The notes under the pieces: model-generated
What the model was told of the DNA's origin: nothing
What the model saw: the letters and a program-made list of their open reading frames with translations, nothing else
Databases searched by the model: none
Assembly: GCA_025174535.1 (NCBI GenBank)
Contig: JALBUN010000020.1
Span: 648,812-712,811, forward strand
Length of the DNA stretch: 64,000 nt
Direction of reading: 5' to 3'
DNA from: Cantharellus purpuraceus
Taxonomy: Eukaryota > Basidiomycota > Agaricomycetes > Cantharellales > Hydnaceae
Part shown: positions 23,224 through 34,937 of the stretch, piece by piece
Layout of the letters: each line of letters begins with the position of its first letter
Numbering within the stretch: position 1 is the stretch's first letter
Program-made: the position numbers and the translations under genes

Positions 23224-26200
23224 ATGTCACAACACCATACGCCGCCAAATGGTCAGTACTTACTTCACCACCGCTCAGTTCCATGTTGACTTGGCTTCAC
23301 AGATACTTCGGAAGCTTGGGACGACGACTTTGAATTCCAATCTAATCTTTCATCGCGAAGCAGCAAAACAAGAAAGCAAAAATCGGCCTCTTCAGCTGTG
23401 CCACCACGTCCACCTGAAGACGAAAGCTGGGATGACGCTTACGAGGACGAAGATGCCTTAGATCGCATTGTTGAAAAACCGCCCCAAGTGCGGTCAAAGT
23501 CTCAGCTCAAGTCAGACACTGACGAGGAAATGGGGAGTTGGGGATCTGGTTCAGATTGGTCAGGTGACGGCGATGCCGAGGACCTATCTTACGAGAGTTA
23601 TACCGGCGCAACATCTGAACTACCCGTAAGACGCTCCTCCTCATCTGTATCCCCACCTGGTGCTCGTTTTCCGAGGTTTTCAAATGCGCTCACTCTGTCT
23701 GCACCATCCAAGGGCCCGTCCCCTGCAACCAGCACACTATCACGCAAGCCCGTGTCCCTTTTCTCGAGAATCAGCCCTGGAAAGAAATGGAAGGCACGCG
23801 ATGCCGATGAGACACCCGGGGCGAGCAGTAGAGATAATCTGACTAACACCAAGACTGCATTGGAATCAAAATCTGGATGGCCATCGCAACAGTCAGTATC
23901 GATGCAGAAACCGGATTCAGCATTACATGCCAATGCTTCCGCTTCACAGCAGAGCGATAACTCTCTGCTACAGCACGCGTTCTCTGATATTGACCCTACT
24001 TTTGCCACGCCGCGTACATCCAAACAACAAGCGGAGACTCATTCCGTTAACCCTACTTCTCAGTTTGCTGCTCCAGTCACTCCCGACCTAACCTTCTCTC
24101 CTACATCACTGACTTCAACTTTACTAATTTCCTCTCCTCCGCTCTCGACTGCTGCCCTTGCATCAGCTAGTAAACCAAAGCTATCCTTGACTTCGCTTCA
24201 TATCCCTGGTTCGAAAATCCATACCCGCCCAAGCACAGCCATTCCATCTCTTTCACCAGTACCTAGCTTACCCCTTCTGTCGTCGTCAGCGCACAACTTA
24301 CCACTATCCGCCCCGCCCACCCAGACTGGTATTGTCGCCCTCATGCCGCGCCGTTCATCCCTCAGCGATCTCAAGAGACCTTTGTTGAAAATTCCAGAAA
24401 GGATATCACGCGCTCAGCGAGACATCAAGCGGGACATGGACGATGTGAAAGATTTTGCAGCCTGTGTTGCGCGTGAGTTCCATCTTCAATACCATCTATT
24501 TATTGAACGCGTATGCGTCATTTGCGCTTTTGGGGTATGTATGCGCTGGCTGTTTGCTGTCCATTGCGTATGCCAATGCGGGTGCAGCCTGACGTGGTGG
24601 GCTGCGGTATTTTTATGGGAGTTGGTGCGATGGATCTTTAGGTCTACTCTAGCCCTGCTGGGCTGGATTCTGGTTTTAGTACTCAATAACGGGGGGCTCG
24701 GTGTTCTCTTCCTCTTCCTTACCTTCCTCTCTACCATCGCCTTTCTCTTATTTGTCATTGTAGCCTTTTTCACCTTTTCTACTTCTCTCTTTGAGTTTGG
24801 TGTCACCTTTGTTGACGGCATTTTCTTGTCCATCTGACCAGAGCTCAAGAGTTTACAACATGTCTATGCCATCATGCTCCGTGACCTTCGCACCGCTCTC
24901 ACTCATACTGAGCCTTCCCCTTCGTCCGTATCTGTTTCCCCACGCCTCGCCTTGGAATCCCCAGCCAATGTTCCTCGACCACGCCGCCCTTCTTTCTCCC
25001 CGAAAAAACGTCGTGAGACCCTTGCCACTGCCTCCCCACAGTCCTCGCCAACGAAACCAACCAGGCGCAAATTCTCACTAGTGGCCACTCCGCCCCGATC
25101 TCCAGATCTCTATGTAATAGAACTCGACAAACTCGACGTTATGTACAGCATATGGTGGGAGTGCGCTGAATTACTTATTGAGCTCGGCGGGCGCAATGGG
25201 ACTGCTGACGCCAACGCTGAAGCCGACGCCGACCGGTCCGACGAGGAGGCATTGTTGGGGTTGGGGCTTGCTGCCGGGATGATCCGCGGCAAGCGGCCGC
25301 GGGCTGTGACAATTGGCTCGGATACTCAGGGGAATACAGCACGACCAAGGAGCATATCGACGGGCCCGCCATTGGCGAGTCCAGTAAAGCCAGCTCAACG
25401 GCGTGCCACGACGGGTCGTGCTGGAGGGAAGGACCTGACCCCTCGCCAGCTGGCACTATTACGGGGAATGCTGGAGACGGATGCTGGCCTTGGGTGGGAT
25501 CCACGGACAGCGGGTGAGGAGCGTGGACTAAGGGAGGTTGTGGATGATGGTAGTGTAAGGGGGAAAGGAAAGGGCGGGGGAGCGGGGCGTGGTATTCGTT
25601 ATCTGTGGAGAGGGTTGAAGAAAGGGACGAATGCGGTGACAGGAGGGAGCGGTAGCGGTGGTTCTGCTGGAGAGCCCGCCCCAAGGGGATCAAGTAGCTG
25701 TGACTCATCCACGTCTGATCGCGCTCAAGTTGTTGGTGAGGGTGGAACTGTTACCTCCGCAGTACCAAAGATGTCACTGCCATCGAAGAGAACCGTTACA
25801 GCTGCCGATATGGCCGCTCTTCCCCGAAGGAAGCAACCATCGCGGCGTCCAAGTCTTGCGGGGATATTCGGACTGGGCCAGAAGTCCACCAAGGCGGACG
25901 CTGATGTGGACGAGGTGACGGAGGCCAAGCGTGATGCATCGTCGTCAGATTGGGACAGAGTGGACGAGGCTCAGCGGACAGCCAATACTGTTCGGGGACT
26001 GAGGCGCCTCAAATCCAAAGGTTCCTTCGTTGGTTCATCCATTCCCTCACCAAGTCTTCGTCTCCGTCTTCGTGACACACCTTCTTCCCCTGAGAACCAC
26101 TCTCCTGGACGCTTATCTAGCCCACGACTGGTCGTTTCATCCTCGGACGGTCTCGGAGCTACGCCCTCGTCCTCTAGCCCAGGTGACTCTGATACATCTC

Positions 26201-26412
26201 GCAGAAAGTGGCTCCTTCGCGGTGCTCACCCTCCTTTTCGCTCGGATAAGGCGCACAAGTCGATACCAGACCCTCCCATGTCTCTCAGGCGTCTAGCCTT
26301 CACGCCAGAAAACATTCGGCCACTACTTGGGCATGCTCAAGACGTTATGGTACATCTCAACGAGTGCATCAACGAGGTCCGCCGTATCATTAGCTCTAAG
26401 TCTGACAACTAA
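23224..26412 (+). CDS. Large WDDDFEF-motif protein, possibly Byr4/Bfa1-like
   Basis: Exon 1 is 23224-23251 (MSQHHTPPN), then a 51-bp intron and a long exon beginning DTSEAWDDDFEFQ, followed by a second ESWDDAYEDEDALD. Acidic WDDDFE repeats are typical of the fungal mitotic-exit GAP subunit Byr4/Bfa1, so that is a tentative call. A Ser/Pro-rich middle leads to a helix, PERISRAQRDIKRDMDDVKD. It continues after splicing as LKSLQHVYAIMLRDLRTAL, then MYSIWWECAELLIELGGR and a C-terminal helix ENIRPLLGHAQDVMVHLNE. Two splice models share the acceptor at 24841. A donor GTGAGT at 24473 gives 922 aa with a continuous helix. A donor GTGTCA at 24800 gives 1031 aa with several membrane segments inserted. 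Both stay in frame. I favour the first. The gene itself is well supported; the name is not. Confidence 0.75.
24473..24841 (+). other. Intron, or retained membrane-coding segment
   Basis: 369 nt, a multiple of three, with a strong GTGAGT donor and CCAG acceptor. It has no in-frame stop until the TGA at 24835. Read through, it codes strongly hydrophobic runs such as WAAVFLWELVRWIF, LALLGWILVLVLNNG and LFLFLTFLSTIAFLLF. Confidence 0.5.
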
Positions 26413-28105
26413 CACTGTCCAGCCATAAGTCTGCATCATGAATCTATCTGTGCATTTGCTATTTATCTACCCACATCTTACATTCTCTTCTTTGCTCTGA
26501 ATTTTGGTTTCCATACTATGCACGTCGTATTAATCTTTGCACGCACATGTCTGAATGTATTTTAGGAGTCTTTCTCTGATGTCCATTATTCTCATTGATG
26601 TCTTGGAGCCCTGTCGCTATTATTTACCCCAGAGCCAATGAGTCCTCATAAAGAGACCAGCCACCTGGCGCCATGCTGACTCAAGTTGTTACAGTAATAT
26701 AGCTCTCTAACAGCCGTTTCGTGCCATTAGATCTCTCTTAACTCTTCAGTCAGCGATCTGACTTGAAAACGGTGTCGAAATTGTTAAGGAGGTGGCGAAG
26801 AAACTGTGCTTTGCTAGGGAAAAAGAAAATACCTTATTCGATTCTTGCTTCAAGGAGACAGGAACTTTGAAGGGCAATGCGAGTTGACAGGATAACACTA
26901 CTGTAAGTTCTCTCTTACGAGTAGGATAAAACGGTAGTTTACCAATGGACGGAGCATGACGAAAAGAGGGTACTATAGAGTCGCGTAACTTCGTAGTTGT
27001 ATCTTATCATGTCCTGTGTCCTTCTTTCATGCACTTCTTTAGCGCAGGCGGTTTGATGCCGTCACGACAGCCGTCTTTTTCTGACATAAAGTAATATAAA
27101 TGCAAAGTTTCGGGAGTAGGGTCAGTGATGCGACACCAGTCTCGGCAGTCATATTTATCTTCAACAACTATAGCAATGCAATCAATCCCTTGCTCGAAGC
27201 GCTGATCTGAGGGTCACTCAGGCTGTTACGACAGGGTATTCTTGTGATGATCTAACTAACATAATGATTGTTCGTATCGAGCCCCTCCACTGTTGTGATT
27301 GACCATCTCAGACACTTGATTGATTCATCACGCAGTTTCAAGCCTGTGCAAAAGGGGATTGACAGACTGTAACAAATTTCAGGAACTAAGTCTCCAAAGC
27401 ACAATCCAATCAACCCGAAAGCCGAACAGGCTCTTTTGACCTATGTGGTCATGGCGTCTGCTTCGTGACGGTTTTCTGAGCAAGTACTAATATAGTGCAG
27501 TTTATATAGTGCAGAGTCACTACTGAATTCAGTCTGCCGGACATCTAACTAGAGCCCCGGCCCTAATTTCACAATCCCACAGACGCTCCATTTATGACGT
27601 CTGCACAGCCTTTCTATTGTATCACGGATGATACAGCTTGTCCGAATATATGACCCAGCTTCCGGCCGAGACCGAACCTTCTTATGAGTATGGACGCTAC
27701 GGTCGTCGCCGGGTGCGGGGTATTTCACAAGCATGCCGAACTTCTGACTTAGGACAGCGGGATGTGCGTCCCTCCGAGTCAAATCAACGTCACTTTGATC
27801 TGACTATGGGACTGTCACTCGTCACCATACACTGCAGTTGTTTCCTCTCCCTCGACCCGATATGACCATTGTTACCCATTTTTTGCACTTTCTCCCTGGA
27901 TATCTGACTATGACCCATCGGTCATAGGGAAGGAGGATGGTGTTTCATTGAGCTGAATCCACCTAACGTCTTCACCCCTAATGAAGTTATGAGCGTACTG
28001 AGCATGTGAACTGTAGATATTGCATTATTACAGCGGTCAAATAACATAGGCAATACAAGTTGGGGGGCGGATAATACAGAAGCGAACTCGAGGTGATGAT
28101 AGATG
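26413..28105. other. Intergenic, nothing recognised
   Basis: No open frame with motif or splice support. The start of this stretch would be the 3' UTR of the preceding gene. Confidence 0.5.
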
Positions 28106-28533
28106 CTACTCGTAGTTAATTTGTCTTCCGAGCCCTCTATCTGATCTCCGGGGTTCCATGTCCAGTGGATTCTGTTCATCCATGTGCAGTATGTTAATCC
28201 GACCGTAGACGATAATGACACAATACATGAAAACTCGGCGTACTCACAGGCTCAAAAAGCTCGTCTTCAAGGGTGTCTAATGCCTTCTTTGCAGCTTCAT
28301 CGCGAGCAGTTTGCTTCTTTCGTGCAGTACCACGTCCGTATTCGATTTCATTGACTGCTTGGAATGATGTGAAAAGGTGGACTGAACGCTCTTTTAATGC
28401 AGCAACACATACTCAGAGCAATTGAAGTCCAGATGACATTGTGACTAGGGCCAGCCCTCTTGTCATCCCAGGTCAACTCTCGTAGTCTGCCCTGGCGTTG
28501 GAGTTCGTTGTGTAGCCGCATCGCCCAATGCAT
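28106..28533 (-). CDS. Small double-stranded RNA-binding domain protein (97 aa)
   Basis: Three - strand exons, 28533-28413, 28354-28248 and 28171-28106, with introns of 58 bp (GTATGT...GCAG) and 73 bp (GTGAGT...ACAG), join in frame to 97 codons. The product shows the dsRBD layout alpha-beta-beta-beta-alpha: LHNELQRQGRLRELTWDD, then GPSHNVIWTSIALINEIEYG, then the RNA-contacting last helix GTARKKQTARDEAAKKALD. The KK-x-AK/R-x-x-AA pattern there is diagnostic. The domain fills most of the protein, so it is a stand-alone dsRBD; such proteins are common in Agaricomycetes. The ATG at 28533 leaves a full first helix, but an upstream non-coding or short exon is possible. Role in RNA silencing or RNA binding is inferred only. 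Confidence 0.75.
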
Positions 28534-31500
28534 GTGTGGTTTCTTTTCTTATCGTGACGTTTAGCGATCAATGGTCATTCACATAGGTTGATAAATCGAT
28601 TGAAGGGTGTGAATGAGGGGGATAGGTATTAGTCCACTTCCCTCGTCCTCAATGAGCAAGTTACGTACTGTGAGATCTGGAACGCATTGAACGAACAGGA
28701 TGTGTAAAATTGAAGACTTCAGGGAAGTCCGTGACAAACAGAACCAATGCGGTCGAGTGGCCTCGCTCTGATGAAGTGCAGTGGTTTAGGGTGGATTATG
28801 GGAGTGATGCGTGCCAGGTAAAGGATAACTCCTCCAAATATACGTTGCAGACACACGTTAGAGTCGAGTCATGTCAGTCGCAGAGAAGGACGATAGTATG
28901 TCTTGTCTGTGGAGTCACCGATGTGACTTCAACAGAAGAGGGAGGTGTCAACGGAGTACTGCTGATCCAGAGACTAAAAACCTCCAAAGTGTCTAGATTG
29001 TGCACGCACTGTACCACAGCCTCAGGATTATTCAAGAAGACATGGTGCATGTAGACTATTATAGAATTATACCAGTTAACGGCCGTCCACAACGGGATAT
29101 ATCGTGTATTCCTAGCAACGAATGTAGATGCCGATGAGTTTCGACGCTTGAAGTGTTTCACTGCCAAGTAGCACAGCACACTGCACTCTGAACAAGAAAT
29201 GCGTGCAGCTTGATTGACCCCATTAACTTTATTTACCCGACCTTCTGTCCGGCGTGTGATATGCGACGACATCAAATGTCTATTAGCGCTGACAAGGGAG
29301 GTGCGTCTATACGTGCACCACTTTTGAACCCTTTAAGGAGATCCTCACTGAAGCGCGGATGATGGAAAGTTCAGCGTCATGCTGTGCCTTGACGATGGGG
29401 ACGGCTGGAGGGGAGCCGTGCTTCTAGTCTGTAAGTGGAGACTCAGTAATTTCAGTGAGAGAGCGGTATATTTTTCTCCAATAAAATTGTATAATGTAGT
29501 GCATGGGGCTTCCACGACTCTGAAGGTGAGTCGGATAGACATGTCATAAGTGCTAGTTGCAAGTTTCAAGTGGTTCAAGCTGAGACTCGGAGTCAAACAA
29601 TAATTCGCTTGCTCAATTTGGTGCTTGCGCCACAGCAGTCCATGGATGCAGTTCGGCGCCATCACTTGTTTCTTGTTCTTAGATTATGGGCCCCAACCGA
29701 TCGTTACGAAAGCGACATTGACGCTGAGCAGTCTCATGGGCGCACTGTTAAAATAGTTTTTATGAGTGACGGATGGTTGAGATCAGGGCGCGATGGTACC
29801 ACCTACACGCTAGAGCACACCTCACATCTCGTTGGATGACGATAAATGGCTTGCATGGGACCCATGAAAGCTGATTTATTGATATCATTGATGCAGACGA
29901 GTGTTCTCAATCCTGTTCACGGATCCGACGGTCTCCGATGTTGCCCATCTTTGTTGGCAGCGGTTCAAGCAAATCCGCGGTTGGATCTCAGGAGTGTGAC
30001 GTGAGGGAATGTTCGGTGCCGGTGTAGACTTGACAGATATGGTATCCCAGGTCTTCTGTCCCGCCGACTAGCACCGCTCAATCCCAGCTAGACGATCACA
30101 CTAACTTGGTGTACGAAACAGCCCATGAGTGTGCTTAGGTCTAAGCTTGACAAGCTTTTGTTTCCCTGGGGACAATTATAGGCATGCCAATGTAAAGGCG
30201 TTTTCCACGACACACCGAGCACGCATCGTGAGGGTGAAGGTGTTTTTTTGTCGTAGCTCCATGTGCTGTGCCTGTGGGTAGCCTTATGCGGCGTGGAGAC
30301 TACTTCCCACGCGCCGCTTCCCAACTCACGCCGATCGCTTACTATATTATCGTGAGCGCGCATCAATTGCCTGCTGACCGTCCGTTTTCTAACCAGTATA
30401 CGGATTCAATATTCCCCCGACTTAAACGATGCCGGCAACACAAGGGCTACCTGCGAACTCACGTTCACACTTCTCCCTTCCACATATCGGCAGACTGGAG
30501 AGTCCCCGTGTGTACTAATTCTGCACGCCGAGTGTAAAATCTTCACACGGGACACGTTACATTCCGCGATCTCCAAACTTCCTTTGCGTCACCCATTCAA
30601 TCTTAAAAGTTGCGAGGGCGTTGTTGGCATTGGGTCTGGATGTGCAGGACTGTCGCATGGTGGAGATGAAATTGTATGAGTCCCTAGTCACACCGCAGGT
30701 TCCAAGTTCCTGGATGTGGCACCAACATGAAGTGCCTTAAGAGCATGAGTGCGAACCGAAGATACGACTCGGAGCAGACCATACTAGTTGTTTCTAGATC
30801 ATGGAAGTGCTTCAATGCGGAATATAAGGTCAAGTGCGAAACAGCCTTGAAGTCCAAGCTACCTCTCCGTGTGTCTACCGACGACTCGGAATGAAGGGTA
30901 GGTGACCCGTGGCTGCATCTGGTAGTGTTCACCTACTCCTCTTGTGTCACTATTTCCAAAAGCAGACTTTACACGCGGTTACTTTGTATTCCAACATTAT
31001 TGTTTTGCCTTCGACATTGTACGAGTGATATATGAACCGATGTCGTGGCTCTATAGTACGGCATCGTCCCGCCGCTCAAAATCTGCCCCTGTGAACACGA
31101 AGGATATCTTCATAGGCGAGGATAGGAGTCCACTAACTTACATTCAAGACTGAGGTTTTGGAATTTGGCTGGCAAGTTTCCAAACATTCACTTGAAGCGC
31201 TACTGCACCAATAAGCCGAATGTCAATGCCCTTTTCATATATCACAATCGCTTTCCTCAGCACATGTTTGACAAGATTGACTGGAAGTTGTGTCATGAAC
31301 GCAGAAGTAATAGCACAAAGGATCCAGTGCCTTTCAACTATTAGAACATGCGTTTTCCTTACATCAAAAGTTGCATTGGTCACATGCCCAAGGGAGGCAT
31401 GCCCTTGTCTCATACTTCACATTTGCATAAATAAATGCTATGGCTGAATGAAATATTTGCAACTATTGGTTTTGTTGGTAAAGGTATTGAAGATGACGTG

Positions 31501-31643
31501 GCTGGATATATAAGAGAAGAGGAGTAGCTATAAGGCGTCCATCTGAGATCCGTAGCGTGCGAAGCTCAACTCTATAAACGACGAGAGTCAACTTATATAT
31601 AGCGACCGAAAGATGGTCTGAAAGCAATACATGAATGGCATGT
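28534..31643. other. Gene-poor stretch
   Basis: Several 80-130-codon open frames occur on both strands (28710-29275, 29345-29839, 30684-30932, 31144-31413). None has a recognised motif, clear splicing or an internal paralogue. I call no gene here. Confidence 0.4.
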
Positions 31644-33087
31644 CTAGACACCGTATACCTTTCTCGCGTTGTCTCGGGCCTCACGCATGATACGCTCCAT
31701 GCTCCATTCACATGCATTCGCATTCCCGTGATTCTGCCTTGCTGCTTCAATGGCCACATTGGAAACCCACTCTGCAGTCCACGGGATCATCCCTGTATGA
31801 GATAAAGGCAGTTTTGAGCCAGAAGGAAAGTTCTGTAGGTCGCCATAAATATTGGATGGGATCATGTATGGCGCGTCAGTCTCTAAGAGAATGCGAAGAG
31901 ATAAAGTAGGGGTTGTAACAAGTGCACGGATAAGATTGGCAGTGTTGAGATTACTCGTGTAAGTGATGACGCCTGTTAGTCACATTATTAGTACCAGAGC
32001 GATGTGGGAAATATGTTGCCGACCAGTGATTCCGATGTATAGATTTGGGAAATGATCTAGCAGTCGCAGAGCGAGCTCGGGGCTGTCGGTGAAGCAGTGA
32101 ATGTGCATCTTGGGGTTTCTAGCATTAGCGTCGGCTCGACAGGTCAGGCGCAAAACACACAGGATGTGTTTTTGGCACCTCTGCCTTCAAAATCTTCTCC
32201 GTATCTTCTTCAGCCTCGCGAGTGTGAATGGTGATAGGTTTGCCTAGTCTTACAGCATGGCGAAGCTGCCGCACCAGCACAGACTGCTGCACGGCACGCG
32301 GAGCCTGGCTTATTTTGTAATCCAAACCAATCTCACCCCAACCAACACAACGTGGATGTTCCATTGCTTGAAGGCTTATGGATAAGCATATGGGTCAAAG
32401 AATGCATGTAGGTGAGACAAATGTCGACCTACATTTCACTTTCGACACCTTCAGTATAATTTTCAACTTCGTGCCTTGTATTTCGTGAAAAGTCGAATTG
32501 ATATATCACTCCAGGAACGCTTACGGATGCACGCCTTGCAGATGGCCAATTTCCCGTGAGTGTCGTGAGTTTGGGGTTGACACGAGGAACGTACCCATCA
32601 CGAACCAGTAGTCAACGCTACCCCATTTTTGTTCCCGCTGACTGAGGCTCAAAGAAGAATCGGCTAGCTCTTTCCATGCCGTTATTACAGGAGCTTCACA
32701 CCAAACGTCCACAATGGCTTCTGTCCGATGTTTAGGCAATTCGGCTCCGACTGCTGATGCGCCATACATTGCCCTCACAAAAGAGAATACATCTTCGTAT
32801 GCAGGATTGGGGTAGAGGCTTCTATACCGTTGATAAGTCGATAACAGATGAGTATGTGTGTCGATGATGGGAGTAGTAATATCGATGAATCGGGGGTGGG
32901 ATGGTAAATCGAGGAGTTGCTCGGTAGGGACGCGAGGACTCTTCTTAGATTTCCCCATATATGGTCGTCGATATGAACGTGAACGCAACGCGATCGCTGC
33001 AAAGGGCGATGCAGAAAACGAGAACGACCCTGGCATGTGCCGCGGCGTGACCAGCACAACCGAGTTCAATCTCCGCCAACAAGACAA
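31644..33087 (-). CDS. TatD-family metal-dependent DNase (390 aa)
   Basis: Six exons (33087-32595, 32534-32525, 32474-32433, 32374-32161, 32108-32024, 31972-31644) join in phase to 390 codons. All TatD metal ligands are visible: HxH in IIDTHTHLL (His78, His80), the Glu in GWGEIGLDY, His in KPITIHTREAEEDT, His in MHIHCFTDS and Asp in ILLETDAPYM. TatD proteins are TIM-barrel 3'-5' exonucleases/endonucleases linked to DNA repair and apoptotic DNA breakdown. The first 43 residues are Arg/Ser-rich with no acidic residue, so a mitochondrial presequence is possible; a second start lies at MGKSKKSP. Exon 2 is only 10 nt and supplies part of GVHPHE. The C-terminus is complete (RIMREARDNARKVYGV, the family's usual NxxRxF-like end). 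Confidence 0.9.
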
Positions 33088-33964
33088 TCAAATGGATTAA
33101 ATACGTACTTAATGTTACAAGGCAACCTGTAAACCAATCTCTGGCGCCTTGTGCTAAATTTAGGAGGTGATTTACAGAGAACGATAGGACACACTTGGCT
33201 GCGCTTGCAACTTGTTACAGTTCCTTCATATTTGCTGCAGTTGGTGCAACACCAAGGTCATGGAAAACTTCATCATTGCTGTAATACATATTTCTCTCAA
33301 CTTTTAGGTACCCTGACTATGGACTACTATGCGTTTGATATGCTTATCGTGAAGATAGCATGTCTGACACTACATACGAACAATCCACACCGCTCAATGA
33401 TACCCCGCTTAACGGCACCTCTATCAACTGTGAATAGTTGATCTTGACAGAGCGAAGCTACCGCTTTGCCCGAACCCTCGTTCTCCTGCGGCAGTCATTT
33501 GCCATTGTCCAGTGAAGCGCCGATATCCATATACGTGTCCGTAAAACACCCATGTTCCCATAAAGTCGAAAATTGGCGATGCCTGGCAACGGAGATAGTG
33601 ATGTTGTGATAGATGCGTAAACCATACGTACTAACAGGACTTCTCACAAGCGCAATGCATCCATCACTATGGCGCACGCGACCATGAAAGTTGAAAATTG
33701 GGGTGGAAGTTCCAGAAACAGGAAAGCTCTAAACATTCCCCGTCAGCTCAAGGTGAGATCTCCTCAGAAAGGCCATACCTTCCCCACTATGAGAGTGTCA
33801 AATACGGGCGAAGCTGGAAAAAGCTCATCAATTTGAGTTTTTATCAGGCTACGAGCCGAAAATACCTGTGGAATGGACATGGTGTAGATACTGGTATGAG
33901 CGGTCTTTGTTTGAATCATAAATTGTGAGCAAGGTCTGAAATCGCATAGCTGTAAGATGGATGT
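33088..33964. other. Intergenic, nothing recognised
   Basis: Lies between two - strand genes. A few short open frames lack support. Confidence 0.5.
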
Positions 33965-34937
33965 TCAGAGGAACTTTTCTTTGAAAACATATACCGCTGT
34001 ATATTCCCAATGGATATCCCTCGGCAGCCAGGCTGCGACTAACCCATCCCCATCGATATCCTCCCAATCCACAATATGCTGGGCATTGAATGCATGATAT
34101 TCGCGGAGCTGACAGCTCATCGCTTGTTGGCAAATGCTCCCCCCTGGTATAACGTCGGCCCTCAATTCTATGACTGGTATCTGTTTCGTGGCGGCGGATA
34201 ATCAGGTGACCATAAATGACCACAAACCGCAAGATATGGAGCCGAGGCACCAGACCAACTTTACAACTTTGAAGATGAGAAGATTACCACTCACAAAGAA
34301 CATGCCTTCCCAAGACCCTTCTATGCTCCCAGGCGTGTATTCCCCTTGCCCGATGAGTCTTTCCGAAAGATATAAAAACCTGCCCAGTACTCTAAGGGAG
34401 GAAAGCGACGATAAACCCATGGCCCAGAGCGGTGGGGCGATCAGGCCGAGGAGGCTCTCAGAATGGTCACTCTGTGCGAGGTGTGGGTCAACGATGAAGA
34501 GGTCGTTTCTGTTGAGATTTGACAGTATCGTAGCGTCGCCTGGCCTTGGGGTGTTGTCGTCTGAGTCCTGAGATAATTCAAAAATATCAGATTATTCGTT
34601 TCGATGAGATGGAGAAAATAGCCGACCCCAGTGTCCAACAATTGCAATTGCATGGTGGGTAGATCAAGGTGTTGTCCTAGATGGATGAGTGCACGATCTA
34701 AGGCACAGGGTGAGTTGTACGTGGGTCTTAACACACCAAGTTGCCCGCCCGTCCATGTGGGATGGATAACATCAGGTAAATTGCGAACTTCAGCCACTCC
34801 ATGGATGAGGTTATACCTGAGATATCTGAGAAACGTGTTGTCTAGGTCAGCAACGAATAGAGCGTGAAACTGAGTAAGTGTCGAGTTTTAGTATTCCCAG
34901 CTGGAGGTTTTCTGACCAGTTGATAGAAAGAGTCCAT
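33965..34937 (-). CDS. Orphan protein, 250 aa, four exons
   Basis: Exons 34937-34917, 34869-34627, 34567-34295 and 34180-33965, with introns of 47, 59 and 114 bp, all join in frame from ATG (MDSFYQLFHALFVADLDN) to a stop after VYVFKEKFL. Recognisable stretches include IHPTWTGGQLGVLRP, LGQHLDLPTMQLQLLDTG, NRNDLFIVDPHLAQSDHSES, PPLWAMGLSSLSSLRVLGRF, EYTPGSIEGSWEGMFF and DGDGLVAAWLPRDIHWEYT. The GSxEGSWEGMFF block resembles the C-terminal part of some mushroom F-box-type proteins, but no F-box is seen. No signal peptide. I cannot assign a function. Upstream exons may be missing; the frame coherence of four exons makes a real gene likely. Confidence 0.6.

Noticed and set aside
24208..24220. tRNA-like GGTTCGAAAATCC
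   Set aside because: No cloverleaf arms around it, and it lies within a coding exon.
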